Shown here: positions 1 through 6,721 of the stretch, piece after piece
How positions within the stretch are numbered: position 1 is the first letter of the stretch
Layout of the letters: each line of letters starts with the position of its first letter
NCBI GenBank assembly: GCA_937900325.1
Contig: CALCEX010000019.1
Location: 1-9,439, forward strand
Direction: 5' to 3'
Origin: an uncultured Clostridia bacterium
GTDB lineage: Bacteria; Bacillota; Clostridia; Christensenellales; CAG-138
Length of the DNA stretch: 9,439 bases
The notes under the pieces: generated by a model
Seen by the model: only the letters and a program-made list of their open reading frames with translations
Database searches by the model: none
What the model was told of the DNA's origin: nothing
Translations under genes and position numbers: made by a program

Positions 1-55
1 AACCCGCCACCTCCGCCTTGGCAAGGCGGCGCTCTACCGAATGAGCTATTCCCGC
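1..55 (-). tRNA. tRNA-Gly (GCC anticodon), truncated at the window edge
   Basis: Read on the minus strand, the 5' acceptor arm GCGGGAA begins at 55. It is followed by TA, a D-stem GCTC/GAGC and an anticodon arm CCGCC-TTGCCAA-GGCGG with anticodon GCC (glycine). The T-arm and 3' acceptor strand lie beyond the left edge, so only about 55 of roughly 75 bases are present. It is the last visible member of a four-tRNA run. Confidence 0.93.
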
Positions 56-60
56 GGGAT

Positions 61-136
61 TGGTGCCTCAGAGTGGACTTGAACCACCGACACAGGGATT
101 TTCAGTCCCTTGCTCTACCAACTGAGCTACCGAGGC
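61..136 (-). tRNA. tRNA-Phe (GAA anticodon)
   Basis: A complete cloverleaf on the minus strand. Acceptor GCCTCGG pairs with CTGAGGC (one G-U), the D-stem is GCTC/GAGC, the loop TGAAAAT carries anticodon GAA, the T-loop is TTCAAGT, the discriminator is A and the 3' CCA is genomically encoded (61-63). It lies 5 bases upstream of tRNA-Gly and is presumably processed from one transcript. Confidence 0.97.
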
Positions 137-141
137 ATCAA

Positions 142-218
142 TGGCGATCCGGAGGGGGCTCGAACCCCTGACCTCCAGCGTGACAGGCTGGCATTCTAAC
201 CAACTGAACTACCGGACC
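142..218 (-). tRNA. tRNA-Asp (GTC anticodon)
   Basis: A complete minus-strand cloverleaf. Acceptor GGTCCGG pairs with CCGGATC (one G-U), the anticodon arm is CCAGC-CTGTCAC-GCTGG with anticodon GTC, the T-loop is TTCGAGC, the discriminator is G and CCA is encoded. G as discriminator and a GUC anticodon fit bacterial tRNA-Asp. Confidence 0.97.
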
Positions 219-221
219 ATA

Positions 222-297
222 TGGTGGGAGCAACAGGGCTCGAACCTGTGACCCCTTGCTTGTAAGGCAAGTGCTCTCCCAGCTGAGCTATGCTCCC
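222..297 (-). tRNA. tRNA-Val (TAC anticodon)
   Basis: A complete 76-base minus-strand cloverleaf. Acceptor GGGAGCA pairs with TGCTCCC, the D-stem is GCTC/GAGC, the anticodon arm is CTTGC-CTTACAA-GCAAG with anticodon TAC, the T-arm is ACAGG-TTCGAGC-CCTGT, the discriminator is A and CCA is encoded. It is the first gene of the tRNA run behind the promoter at 328-357. Confidence 0.97.
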
Positions 298-327
298 ATA
301 TGCGCGCCCTTTCAGGCTGCGAGGATT

Positions 328-357
328 AGTATACACCATTTCCGGCATCCATGTCAA
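328..357 (-). promoter_or_regulatory. Promoter of the tRNA operon
   Basis: On the minus strand a perfect -35 TTGACA (352-357) and a -10 TATACT (328-333) are separated by 18 bases, about 30 bases upstream of tRNA-Val. This near-consensus sigma-A promoter fits a highly expressed tRNA array and makes it independent of the rnf operon, whose terminator lies about 95 bases further upstream. Confidence 0.85.
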
Positions 358-450
358 TATTTTTTGATAAATTACTTTTATCCTTTCGGATTTCGCAAAA
401 GCGGCCAAATACCACTTTTGCGAGTTCTTTTCGGGTCTTGCCCGGGGCAT

Positions 451-481
451 AAAAAGCAAGAGCCGTCATTTGACGGCTCTT
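451..481 (-). terminator. Intrinsic terminator of the rnf operon
   Basis: The minus-strand transcript would form AAGAGCCGTCA / TGACGGCTCTT, an 11-bp perfect stem with a two-base loop at most, followed by GCTTTTT. It lies about 25 bases after the rnfB stop codon. Confidence 0.9.
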
Positions 482-504
482 ATATGTACTATGATGTGCT
501 GCTA

Positions 505-1314
505 TCACTCGATGCTGTCCAGATAATCGACTATGCACTTGCAGGGGCATACCTTTGCGCAGGCGCCGCAGCGGGAGCACTTGCTCTCGTCTATCTTAGC
601 CACGCCGCCCTCCACATGTATGGCGTCGTTGGGGCATTCCTTGGCGCAGCGGCCGCAGGCGATACAGGCCTTCATACAGGCCGCCCTTGCTTCGCGCCCG
701 CTGTCGGTATTGCGGCAGGAGACGATCACCGTATCATTCACCGGCTTGAGAGCTATTACGCCGCGGGGGCAGATATTTGCGCACTGCCCGCAGGCAACGC
801 ACTTCTCCGCGTCGATATGCGCAAGGCCGTCGGCAATGCTTATTGCCCCGAAGGCGCAGGCCCTGGCGCAATCGCCCAGGCCAACGCAGGCAAAGCGGCA
901 CATCTTGGGGCCGCCGGCAAGGCCGGCTGCGGTGGCGCAGCTTGCGTAGCCGTCATAGTTGTAGCGCTCCTTGGCTACGCCGCAATCGCCCTGGCAGAGC
1001 ACCCTTGCGACCTTGCGCTCGCCCACCTCGGCAGTAACGCCCATTATGGCGGCTATGGCCTCGGCGCCCTTTGCGCCGGAGGGGGCGCAGCCGTTTACGG
1101 GAGCCTTGCCCGCCACTACGGCGTCGGCGAAGGCGTCGCAGCCCGCATATCCGCAGGCGCCGCAGTTGGCGCCGCCCAGGCAGGCGCGAACCGCCTCTAC
1201 CCTGGGATCGACCTCGACCTTGAACTTTTTATCGGCTATGGTCAGTATAACGCCGAACAGCACGCCAAGTATGACCATAACGCCGGCAGAAAGAAGTATA
1301 GCGTTAACGTTCAT
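505..1314 (-). CDS. rnfB: Rnf complex subunit B, polyferredoxin (RnfB)
   Basis: RnfB is the cytoplasm-facing iron-sulfur subunit that accepts electrons from reduced ferredoxin and passes them into the membrane part of the Rnf ferredoxin:NAD+ oxidoreductase. The 269-residue product has one N-terminal membrane helix (about 5-27). Next comes the RnfB-type cluster motif CLGGANCGACGYAGC (C45, C51, C54, C59), then a stretch with C139, C143, C149 and C153. The C-terminal half carries ferredoxin-like CxxCxxCxxxC motifs at C172-C182, C217-C227 and C246-C256, and extra cysteines close to the C-terminus (C258, C260). This multi-cluster layout is typical of clostridial RnfB and longer than the proteobacterial form. 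An AAAGGAG ribosome binding site precedes the ATG. It is the last gene of the operon, 21 bases after rnfA and followed directly by a terminator. Confidence 0.96.
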   Translation of the reverse strand: MNVNAILLSAGVMVILGVLFGVILTIADKKFKVEVDPRVEAVRACLGGANCGACGYAGCDAFADAVVAGKAPVNGCAPSGAKGAEAIAAIMGVTAEVGERKVARVLCQGDCGVAKERYNYDGYASCATAAGLAGGPKMCRFACVGLGDCARACAFGAISIADGLAHIDAEKCVACGQCANICPRGVIALKPVNDTVIVSCRNTDSGREARAACMKACIACGRCAKECPNDAIHVEGGVAKIDESKCSRCGACAKVCPCKCIVDYLDSIE

Positions 1315-1335
1315 CTATTTTTCTCCTTTCTATAC

Positions 1336-1938
1336 TTACACAAGGCCGTTAAAGCCCATGAAGGCCACGGACATCAGGCCCGCCATAAAGAGGCCTATGG
1401 GGAAGCCCTTGAACTGCTCGGGTATGTGGGAGGTCTCCAGACGCTCGCGGACGCCCGCCATAAGGGTTATCGCAAGGAGGAAGCCGAGGGCGCCGAATAC
1501 GCCGTTGAGAACGGCGGAGAGTATGTCATACTGCGCGCTGGTGTTAAGGGTGGCGACGCCCAGCACCGCGCAGTTGGTGGTGATCAGCGGGAGGTAGATG
1601 CCCAGGGATTTATACAGCGCGGGGCTGGACTTCTTGAGGAACATCTCCACGAACTGAACAAGGCCGGCGATTATCAGTATGAAGCTGATGGTGTCCAGGT
1701 AGGTGAGCTGGAGGGGATAAAGCACATACTGGTATACAGCCGAGGTAAACAGGGAGGCAAGGCCCATTACGAAGGTGACCGCAAGGCCCATGCCCGCCGC
1801 AGTCTCGACCTTATTTGATACGCCCAGGAATGGGCAGCAGCCGAGGAAGCGGGAGAAGATGAAGTTGTGGCTAAGCACGCAGCTCACGAAGAAGAGCAGC
1901 ACGTTGCCGCAGCTGTTGGTCTGCATTACAGGAGTCAT
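1336..1938 (-). CDS. rnfA: Rnf complex subunit A, integral membrane (RnfA)
   Basis: RnfA is a six-helix membrane subunit that, with RnfE, holds the intramembrane [2Fe-2S] centre in Rnf and in the related NqrD/NqrE pair. The 200-residue product carries the family hallmarks SRFLGCCPFLGVS, with conserved Cys35, and LPLITTNCAVLG, with Cys123. These are the two positions expected to ligand the shared cluster. Most of the rest is hydrophobic. An AAAGGAGG site 8 bases before the ATG supports the start at 1938; a second ATG at codon 5 is possible. The start abuts the rnfE stop with no gap. A doubled cysteine (C34-C35) at the cluster site is slightly unusual. Confidence 0.96.
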   Translation of the reverse strand: MTPVMQTNSCGNVLLFFVSCVLSHNFIFSRFLGCCPFLGVSNKVETAAGMGLAVTFVMGLASLFTSAVYQYVLYPLQLTYLDTISFILIIAGLVQFVEMFLKKSSPALYKSLGIYLPLITTNCAVLGVATLNTSAQYDILSAVLNGVFGALGFLLAITLMAGVRERLETSHIPEQFKGFPIGLFMAGLMSVAFMGFNGLV

Positions 1939-2577
1939 TTACGCGGCCTCCTTTGCTTTCTTTTTCTTTTCAATGCTCTTCATGATGATGTTGGCCGCGC
2001 CGAGGGTAAGGCCGAATACCATAAAGCCGCCGGGAGCCATGGTGGATATGAGCATAGGCTCATATCCGGAGCCAAGAATGTTGACGCCGGCGATGCAGCC
2101 GGTGCCGAGGAGCTCGCGGACGCAGGCGATGATGGTGATAGCCATTGTGAAGCCCAGGCCCATGCCAAGGCCATCCACCGCTGAGGCCAGAGGCCCGTTT
2201 TTGCTGGCGAAGGCTTCTGCGCGGGCAAGGATTATACAGTTGACGACTATCAGCGGTATGAACATTCCCAGGCTCGCATAAAGGCTCGGAACATATGCCT
2301 GAAGCAGGAGCTGGACTATGGTCACGAAGGTGCATATGACCACTATGAAGCAGGGGATGCGGACCTTATCGGGAATGAAGTTCCTGAGCAGGGAGATAAC
2401 GAAGTTGGAGCCTATCAGCACGAAGGACGCCGCCGCTCCCATGCCCACCGCATTTATGACGCTGGTGGTGGTCGCTATGGTGGGGCAGGTGCCGAGAACC
2501 AGGCGGAAGGTGGGGTTCTCCGTGATTATGCCGTTAAGGAATACGCTGCTGAGCTTTGGCTTATTGCTCTTAGACAT
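1939..2577 (-). CDS. rnfE: Rnf complex subunit E, integral membrane (RnfE)
   Basis: RnfE is the homologue and partner of RnfA. The two sit with inverted topology and share a membrane-embedded [2Fe-2S] cluster. The 212-residue product shows the RnfE signature LVLGTCPTIATTTSV with Cys31, and IPLIVVNCIILARAEAFAS with Cys114, completing the four cysteines expected from the A/E pair. The C-terminus is a lysine-rich cytoplasmic tail. An AAGGAGG site 9 bases upstream supports the ATG at 2577. The start overlaps the end of rnfD by 8 bases, so the usual rnfG gene between D and E is missing here. Confidence 0.96.
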   Translation of the reverse strand: MSKSNKPKLSSVFLNGIITENPTFRLVLGTCPTIATTTSVINAVGMGAAASFVLIGSNFVISLLRNFIPDKVRIPCFIVVICTFVTIVQLLLQAYVPSLYASLGMFIPLIVVNCIILARAEAFASKNGPLASAVDGLGMGLGFTMAITIIACVRELLGTGCIAGVNILGSGYEPMLISTMAPGGFMVFGLTLGAANIIMKSIEKKKKAKEAA

Positions 2578-3511
2578 TTGCCTTTACCTCCTTCTTTGCC
2601 TTTTCCTGGCCATATACCCTTATCTTCACGAACTTGTCTATAAGGGGAGTCACGACGTTCATGATCAGTATGGCATAGGTAACGCCTTCAGTATAGCTTC
2701 CCCATTTGCGGATGACCGCCAGTATGAGGCCGCAGCCAAAGGCATATATGTACTGGCCCACCTCTGTCATGGGGCTGGTGGTGTAGTCAGTCGCCATGAA
2801 TACGGCGCCAAACAGCAGGCCACCGGAAAGCACGGAGGTCAGCACGTCCTGATCCATCCTGAAGATGGCGGCGAGCACAGCGAAGGTTCCTACGAACACA
2901 ACGGGGATGCGCCAGCTTATTACCTTGCGGATAAGCAGGTATGCAAAGCCTATGAGAATGGCTACCTTACTGACCTCGCCTATGGTGCCGGGTATGAAGC
3001 CCAGGAACATATCGAGCGTAGAGGCCTTATAGCCGCCGAGCACAGTCGCGGAGGATACGGCGTCAACTCCCTTGCAGAAGGTGGGCAGATACCATGCGGT
3101 CATCCTTACGGGCCAGGAGGCGAGCATTATTCCGCGGGCGGTAAGGGCGGGGTTCATAAAGTTATCGCCTATGCCGCCGAAAAGCTGCTTTACGAGAACT
3201 ATGGCTATGAAGCTGCCTACCACCGGCATCCACCACGGAGCGTTGCCGGGCAGGTTAAGCGCCACGAGAAGGCCGGTAACGGCGGCGGACAGGTCGCTTA
3301 TGCGAACCTTCTGGTGGGTGATCTTCTGGTAGCCGTACTCGGCCAATACCGCGGCCGCTACGCCGAGAACGCACAGCAGCGCCGCGTTGAAGCCGAAGCA
3401 GTATACGCCCATTACGGTAGTGGGGAGCATTGCGATGAGCACGTCCCGCATTATGGACTGGGTAGTGTCCTTATCATGGACATGGGGTGCGCTTGAAACG
3501 TGAAGACTCAT
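2570..3511 (-). CDS. rnfD: Rnf complex subunit D, flavin-bearing membrane subunit (RnfD)
   Basis: RnfD (NqrB-like) is a membrane subunit that carries a covalently bound FMN on a threonine and is part of the ion-translocating core. The 313-residue product has the family marker GGIGDNFMNPALTAR (about 112-126) and the flavinylation site SSAT, with Thr156 as the likely FMN acceptor. Several hydrophobic helices lie on both sides. Length is normal for the family. AAGGAGG lies 11 bases before the ATG, and that ATG shares its A with the rnfC stop (TAATG), a sign of translational coupling. Attachment of FMN needs an ApbE/Ftp-type flavin transferase, and no such gene lies in the window. Confidence 0.96.
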   Translation of the reverse strand: MSLHVSSAPHVHDKDTTQSIMRDVLIAMLPTTVMGVYCFGFNAALLCVLGVAAAVLAEYGYQKITHQKVRISDLSAAVTGLLVALNLPGNAPWWMPVVGSFIAIVLVKQLFGGIGDNFMNPALTARGIMLASWPVRMTAWYLPTFCKGVDAVSSATVLGGYKASTLDMFLGFIPGTIGEVSKVAILIGFAYLLIRKVISWRIPVVFVGTFAVLAAIFRMDQDVLTSVLSGGLLFGAVFMATDYTTSPMTEVGQYIYAFGCGLILAVIRKWGSYTEGVTYAILIMNVVTPLIDKFVKIRVYGQEKAKKEVKANV

Positions 3512-4887
3512 TATTTCTTTGCCCTCCTTGCTTCCCGCATAATAGCGTCTTTAGTATTCTTGAAGGAGGCGGTAAGCCAGCGCTTTGCGGGGCATACATA
3601 GGAGCAGCTTCCGCAGACTATGCATTCCATCACGTTGTTGGCTTCGGCGCCCTTGAGATCGCCCTTGTCGCAAAGATGCTTCATAAGATACGGATTAAGG
3701 CCTATCGGGCAGGCTTCAACGCAGCGGCCGCAGCGTATGCAGGGGTTCTCCTCATAGCTCCGGGCGTCCTTTTCGTTGAATACCAGTATCCCGTTGGTGC
3801 CCTTCATGGCAACTACCTGATCGTTGGGGGCGCAAAGGCCGGTCATGCAGCCGCCCATTACTATCTTGCCGGCATCCTCGGTATAGCCGCCGCATTCGCC
3901 TATGGCGTCGGCAATTATGGTTCCCATACGGAGGCGCAGGTTGGCGGGCTCCTTTACGCAGCCCTTTACGGTGGTAACGCGGCTGATGAGGGGCTTGCCC
4001 TCTATCACTGCATCGGCTATGGCCTTTGCGGTGCCCACGTTTATTACTATTACATGAGCGTCCAGAGGCAGCTTCTTGCTCGGAACTTCCCTGCCGGTAA
4101 CGGAATAGATAAGCTGCTTTTCAGAGCCCTGGGGGTACTTGGTGAAGAGGGACATGACCTCTACGCCCTCCCTGCCCTCTGCCGCGCGCTGCATTGCGGC
4201 TATGGCGTCCGGCTTGTTGTCCTCGATGCCGATAACGCCGCGCTTTACGCCGAGGGCGCGCATCGCGGCCCTGAGGCCGTCCACTATGCGCTCTGATTCC
4301 TCGACCATGAGACGGTGGTCGCAGGTAACGTGGGTCTCGCACTCTGCGCCGTTGAGGATTATGGTGTCGCAGTACTTGCCCTCGCCCACGGTAAGCTTTA
4401 CGTGGGTGGGGAAGGTAGCGCCGCCCATACCGCAGATGCCCGCCGCCTGTACCGCAGGAACTATCCTGGTTGGGTCGCACTCTTCTACGCTGCCCAGCGG
4501 CTCCAGCTCCGTCCACTCGTCCTGGAAATCGTTCTTGATGGTGATGATGGTGGTTGGGCCGCCCAGTAGAAGCACCTTGGTGCCTATGGCCGTGACCTCT
4601 CCCGACACGCTGGCATGGACCGGTAAGCTGACGAAACCGGTTGCGTCTGCGATCTTCTGGCCCAGCTTGACGTGATCCCCGACCTTTACGCAGGGCGCCG
4701 CGGGAGCGCCTATGCTCATTGACATGGGGATATCCACGCTGTCCGGGATATACTCTCGTATGGGAAGACCGCTTGTTGATGTCTTGCCCTCATGCTGATC
4801 GTGCAGAGGATGCACGCCGCCCTTGAAGGAATGCTTTGGCAAAGCCAACACCTGCCTTTCATATTTTTCAACAGTTTTACAAGCCAC
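3511..4887 (-). CDS. rnfC: Rnf complex subunit C, NADH-side iron-sulfur flavoprotein (RnfC)
   Basis: RnfC is the peripheral cytoplasmic subunit where NAD+ is reduced or NADH oxidised. Its middle resembles the NuoF/Nqo1 flavin-nucleotide fold. The 458-residue product has the N-terminal marker FKGGVHPLHD (21-30), a glycine-rich GMGGATFPTHVKL loop (153-165), and two [4Fe-4S] motifs, CIRCGRCVEACP (C383, C386, C389, C393) and CIVCGSCSYVCP (C422, C425, C428, C432). It is the first gene of the operon. The called start is a GTG at 4887 with only a weak GGCGG site. Since relatives usually begin a few residues before the FKGG block, TTG codons at residues 14 or 16, preceded by AAAGGCAGG, are possible true starts. 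Confidence 0.94.
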   Translation of the reverse strand: MACKTVEKYERQVLALPKHSFKGGVHPLHDQHEGKTSTSGLPIREYIPDSVDIPMSMSIGAPAAPCVKVGDHVKLGQKIADATGFVSLPVHASVSGEVTAIGTKVLLLGGPTTIITIKNDFQDEWTELEPLGSVEECDPTRIVPAVQAAGICGMGGATFPTHVKLTVGEGKYCDTIILNGAECETHVTCDHRLMVEESERIVDGLRAAMRALGVKRGVIGIEDNKPDAIAAMQRAAEGREGVEVMSLFTKYPQGSEKQLIYSVTGREVPSKKLPLDAHVIVINVGTAKAIADAVIEGKPLISRVTTVKGCVKEPANLRLRMGTIIADAIGECGGYTEDAGKIVMGGCMTGLCAPNDQVVAMKGTNGILVFNEKDARSYEENPCIRCGRCVEACPIGLNPYLMKHLCDKGDLKGAEANNVMECIVCGSCSYVCPAKRWLTASFKNTKDAIMREARRAKK

Positions 4888-4976
4888 ATAACAGGTCCGC
4901 CAATAATATGCCTTATAAAAATATATTGTGACACAGACTATACGCAGCTATGACTAACTATTTGTGACCAAAAATC

Positions 4977-5005
4977 ATTATAGCATATAATTTTCGGAAA
5001 ATCAG
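4977..5005 (-). promoter_or_regulatory. Promoter of the rnf operon (extended -10)
   Basis: On the minus strand a perfect TATAAT (4977-4982) is preceded by TGC, giving an extended -10 element. A poor -35 (CTGATT, 5000-5005) lies 17 bases upstream. Transcription would start near 4970 and leave an 80-base leader before rnfC. The stretch 4888-5060 is AT-rich and holds no gene. TTGTGAC occurs twice on the plus strand, at 4926-4932 and 4962-4968, the latter over the expected start point. Confidence 0.72.
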
Positions 5006-5060
5006 TATTAATTTTTCCTTTAAAAACGTTTTTTTTGCGATAATGTCTGATTATTTTCTG

Positions 5061-5429
5061 TCAAGCCCGGCCCTTCGGCGGTCTTTTGAAGAACTGAATA
5101 ATGGAAAAGATTGTTAAAAATAATCCGAACGCTTTTTTCAGCCATTCCTCCTTGAGCCAGGCGGCGGCAAGCGCCCCGAAAAGAGCGCCCGGAATGCCCG
5201 CGGCTATTATGGGCAGGCTGCTTTTAAGCCCCAGCCTTCCCTCTTTTTTGTGTATATACAGCGCGGCGGCTGCGGCGGGCAGAAAGGAGAGCATATTGAC
5301 CCCCTGGGCCTGCCGCTGCGATATGCCCAGCAGCGTAAGCGCGGGTATGAACAGCGCGCCGCCCCCCAGCCCCATGCCGGAGGCTACCCCCGCGGCGGCG
5401 CCTATGGCAAAAAGCAGCAGCCCCCTCAC
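5061..5429 (-). CDS. TSUP-family permease, C-terminal-half-like protein (4-helix)
   Basis: This is a TauE/SafE/TSUP-type membrane protein of only about 122 residues, half the usual size of about 250. TSUP proteins export or import small anions such as sulfite, sulfonates or sulfoacetate; the substrate here cannot be told. The sequence opens with a helix containing GVASGMGLGGGALFIP, the glycine-rich TSUP motif near residues 14-29. It continues with QGVNMLSFLPAAAAALYIH and ends in a positively charged RPPKGRA tail. I chose the GTG at 5429 because it overlaps the stop of the preceding gene (GTGA), which is a coupling arrangement; an upstream in-frame TTG at 5453 is the alternative. It probably assembles with the other half encoded just upstream. 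No GC-rich terminator follows. Confidence 0.8.
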   Translation of the reverse strand: MRGLLLFAIGAAAGVASGMGLGGGALFIPALTLLGISQRQAQGVNMLSFLPAAAAALYIHKKEGRLGLKSSLPIIAAGIPGALFGALAAAWLKEEWLKKAFGLFLTIFSIIQFFKRPPKGRA

Positions 5430-5809
5430 AGCAGCATCCACGCCCCCGCGCAAAGCATCGCGGCGGCGAACAGCCTATCCAGCGCGGCGGGCTTTATCCT
5501 GCCGGTAAGCCTTGCGCCGACGACGCCGCCCAGCATGGCCCCCGGCGCCGCGAAAAGCAGCGTGTGCCAATCCACCCCGCCGCCCGCGCAGTATACGGCG
5601 GCCCCCGCGAGGGTAAGGGGCAGCATTATGCTTATGGCCGCGGCATGGGCTTTCTTTGAGGGGAAGCCGCACAGCCGCTCCAGCGTCATTACCGCCACGG
5701 CACCGCCGCCGGAGCCGAAAAGCCCGCAGCACAGCCCGGCAAGCAGGCCCGAAAGCAGCCCCGGTATATTCCTCTTAAAATACGCAAAAAAATACTCCGC
5801 CCTTTTCAT
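5426..5809 (-). CDS. TSUP-family permease, N-terminal-half-like protein (4-helix)
   Basis: A 127-residue hydrophobic protein with the TSUP motif GLCCGLFGSGGGAVAV (about 25-40) and a GFPSKKAHAAAIS loop, matching the first repeat of an ordinary 8-helix TSUP permease. It ends cleanly at AGAWMLL-stop, where a normal TSUP protein would continue into its second repeat, which here is the next gene. The ATG at 5809 gives a conventional N-terminus (MKRAEYFF); the reading frame stays open upstream but would overlap the pentapeptide gene. The ribosome binding site is weak. It lies 38 bases after the pentapeptide gene and looks like part of the same transcript. Because both halves have complete ends and coupled translation, this looks like a genuine two-subunit permease, not a frameshifted one. 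Confidence 0.8.
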   Translation of the reverse strand: MKRAEYFFAYFKRNIPGLLSGLLAGLCCGLFGSGGGAVAVMTLERLCGFPSKKAHAAAISIMLPLTLAGAAVYCAGGGVDWHTLLFAAPGAMLGGVVGARLTGRIKPAALDRLFAAAMLCAGAWMLL

Positions 5810-5847
5810 AGGCAGAGTATGCGCAGAAAGCCTGTATTTTATCAGCG

Positions 5848-6546
5848 TCAGTAGGCTATGGCCTCGTCGCGGCTCATCCAGAAATGTATGCCGTAGGTGG
5901 ATTCCACCCACCTGTCCTCGGTGAACCTGTCGGGGTACATCCATTCGCCCTTTCTGTATATGAAATTTTCATCCACCAATGACACGGCCCAGTCGTAGCT
6001 CTCGGTAAAGTCAAAGCTGGTTATGGTAAGCACCTTGGCCTTGTTGCAGCGGCAGGCGTTGTTGGTGGCGGAGACGCGCTTTGCGTCCGCCGGGATGAGC
6101 AGCATCACCACCCTGTTTTCATAGCACTTCTTATAGCCTATGAACGCCCCCTTTTCCGGGCAGCGCAGCCGGAAATACCTTGTGCTTTCATCCTGTATTA
6201 TACCTTCCAGCTTCGCCCCCTCGAGCCACGCGCTGTATACGTTTCCGCCCCGAAGGTCTATGCCGGTAAGGTCGGCGCCCCGGAGATCCGCCCCCTGAAG
6301 GCCGGCGTTTCTGAAGTTCGCGCCGACAAAGGTACAGTTTTCGAACTTGCCGTTCGCGATGGTAGCGCCCTCGAAATCGCAGCGGTTCAGGCATACGTTT
6401 TTCATATCCCACCACTGGCAGTCCAGCCCGGAAAAATCCGTTCCGGAAATATCGGCGTTTTCAAGGCTGAGATATTCAAGGTCGCCGCCCTCCTTGCGCG
6501 CCCGCGCAAGACTTTGCAGGAATTGCTCCTTTGATAAAGGCTCCAT
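5848..6546 (-). CDS. Pentapeptide-repeat protein with a DUF5758-like C-terminal domain
   Basis: The 232-residue product has two parts. Residues about 25-115 form tandem pentapeptide repeats of A(D/N)LxG type (for example ADISG, TDFSG, ADLRG, ADLTG, IDLRG), which fold as a right-handed beta-helix. Residues about 128-230 (CPEKGAFIGYKKC, LLIPADAKRVSAT, the cysteine pair CRC, RWVESTYGIHFWMSRDEA) match what I recall of the DUF5758 domain that often follows such repeats, frequently in phage or accessory genes. The function is unknown; no catalytic motif is obvious. The protein lacks a signal peptide or membrane helix, so it is likely cytoplasmic. AAAGG lies about 7 bases before the ATG, and the gene follows the 46-residue membrane protein by 19 bases. 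Confidence 0.85.
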   Translation of the reverse strand: MEPLSKEQFLQSLARARKEGGDLEYLSLENADISGTDFSGLDCQWWDMKNVCLNRCDFEGATIANGKFENCTFVGANFRNAGLQGADLRGADLTGIDLRGGNVYSAWLEGAKLEGIIQDESTRYFRLRCPEKGAFIGYKKCYENRVVMLLIPADAKRVSATNNACRCNKAKVLTITSFDFTESYDWAVSLVDENFIYRKGEWMYPDRFTEDRWVESTYGIHFWMSRDEAIAY

Positions 6547-6565
6547 ACGATATCCTTTCCCGGCG

Positions 6566-6706
6566 TCACAGCCCCAGCTTTACAAAGTATACGTAGCCGA
6601 ATATCAGCCCGCCCAGCAGCAGGAAAAACATCAGCAGCGCAAGGCCGCAGCCCGCCGCGGTTTTGCCGGAGACCCTGTTGCCCTTATTGCCGTCTCTCTG
6701 TTCCAT
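6566..6706 (-). CDS. Small single-span membrane protein, 46 residues
   Basis: A short open frame starting MEQRDGNKGNRVSGKTAAG and ending VYFVKLGL. The first 18 or so residues are hydrophilic and positively charged. A continuous hydrophobic helix (about 20-42, LALLMFFLLLGGLIFGYVYF) follows, so an N-in single-span topology is likely. A GGGGGG run lies about 10 bases before the ATG. The gene fills the gap between the FTR-type gene (15 bases before) and the pentapeptide gene (19 bases after), with the spacing of a real operon member. I do not recognise the family. It could be an adaptor for the neighbouring permease halves, but that is a guess from position only. Confidence 0.65.
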   Translation of the reverse strand: MEQRDGNKGNRVSGKTAAGCGLALLMFFLLLGGLIFGYVYFVKLGL

Positions 6707-6721
6707 TCTTTTGTTTCCCCC

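Noticed and set aside
196..459. 87-codon minus-strand frame across tRNA-Val and its promoter
   Set aside because: The C-terminal part is simply translated tRNA sequence, a common spurious call.
256..1818. 520-codon plus-strand open frame
   Set aside because: It runs through tRNA-Val, the tRNA promoter, the terminator and antisense to rnfB and rnfA. Its composition (Ala, Gly, Tyr, His rich) is what the reverse of GC-rich codons produces, and it shows no family motif.
2318..3496. 392-codon plus-strand open frame
   Set aside because: It is antisense to rnfE and rnfD, which have strong family motifs and ribosome binding sites. The translated product shows no domain.
3487..4296. 269-codon plus-strand open frame
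   Set aside because: It is the mirror of rnfC codons, with no recognisable motif.
5021..5036. AAAAACGTTTTT-type palindrome as a terminator after the TSUP genes
   Set aside because: The arms are almost entirely A/T and too weak for an intrinsic terminator.
5036..5064. TTGACA at the end of the second TSUP gene as a promoter for rnf
   Set aside because: At 17 bases the next hexamer is ATCGCA, which is not a usable -10. The extended -10 at 4977-4985 is much better.
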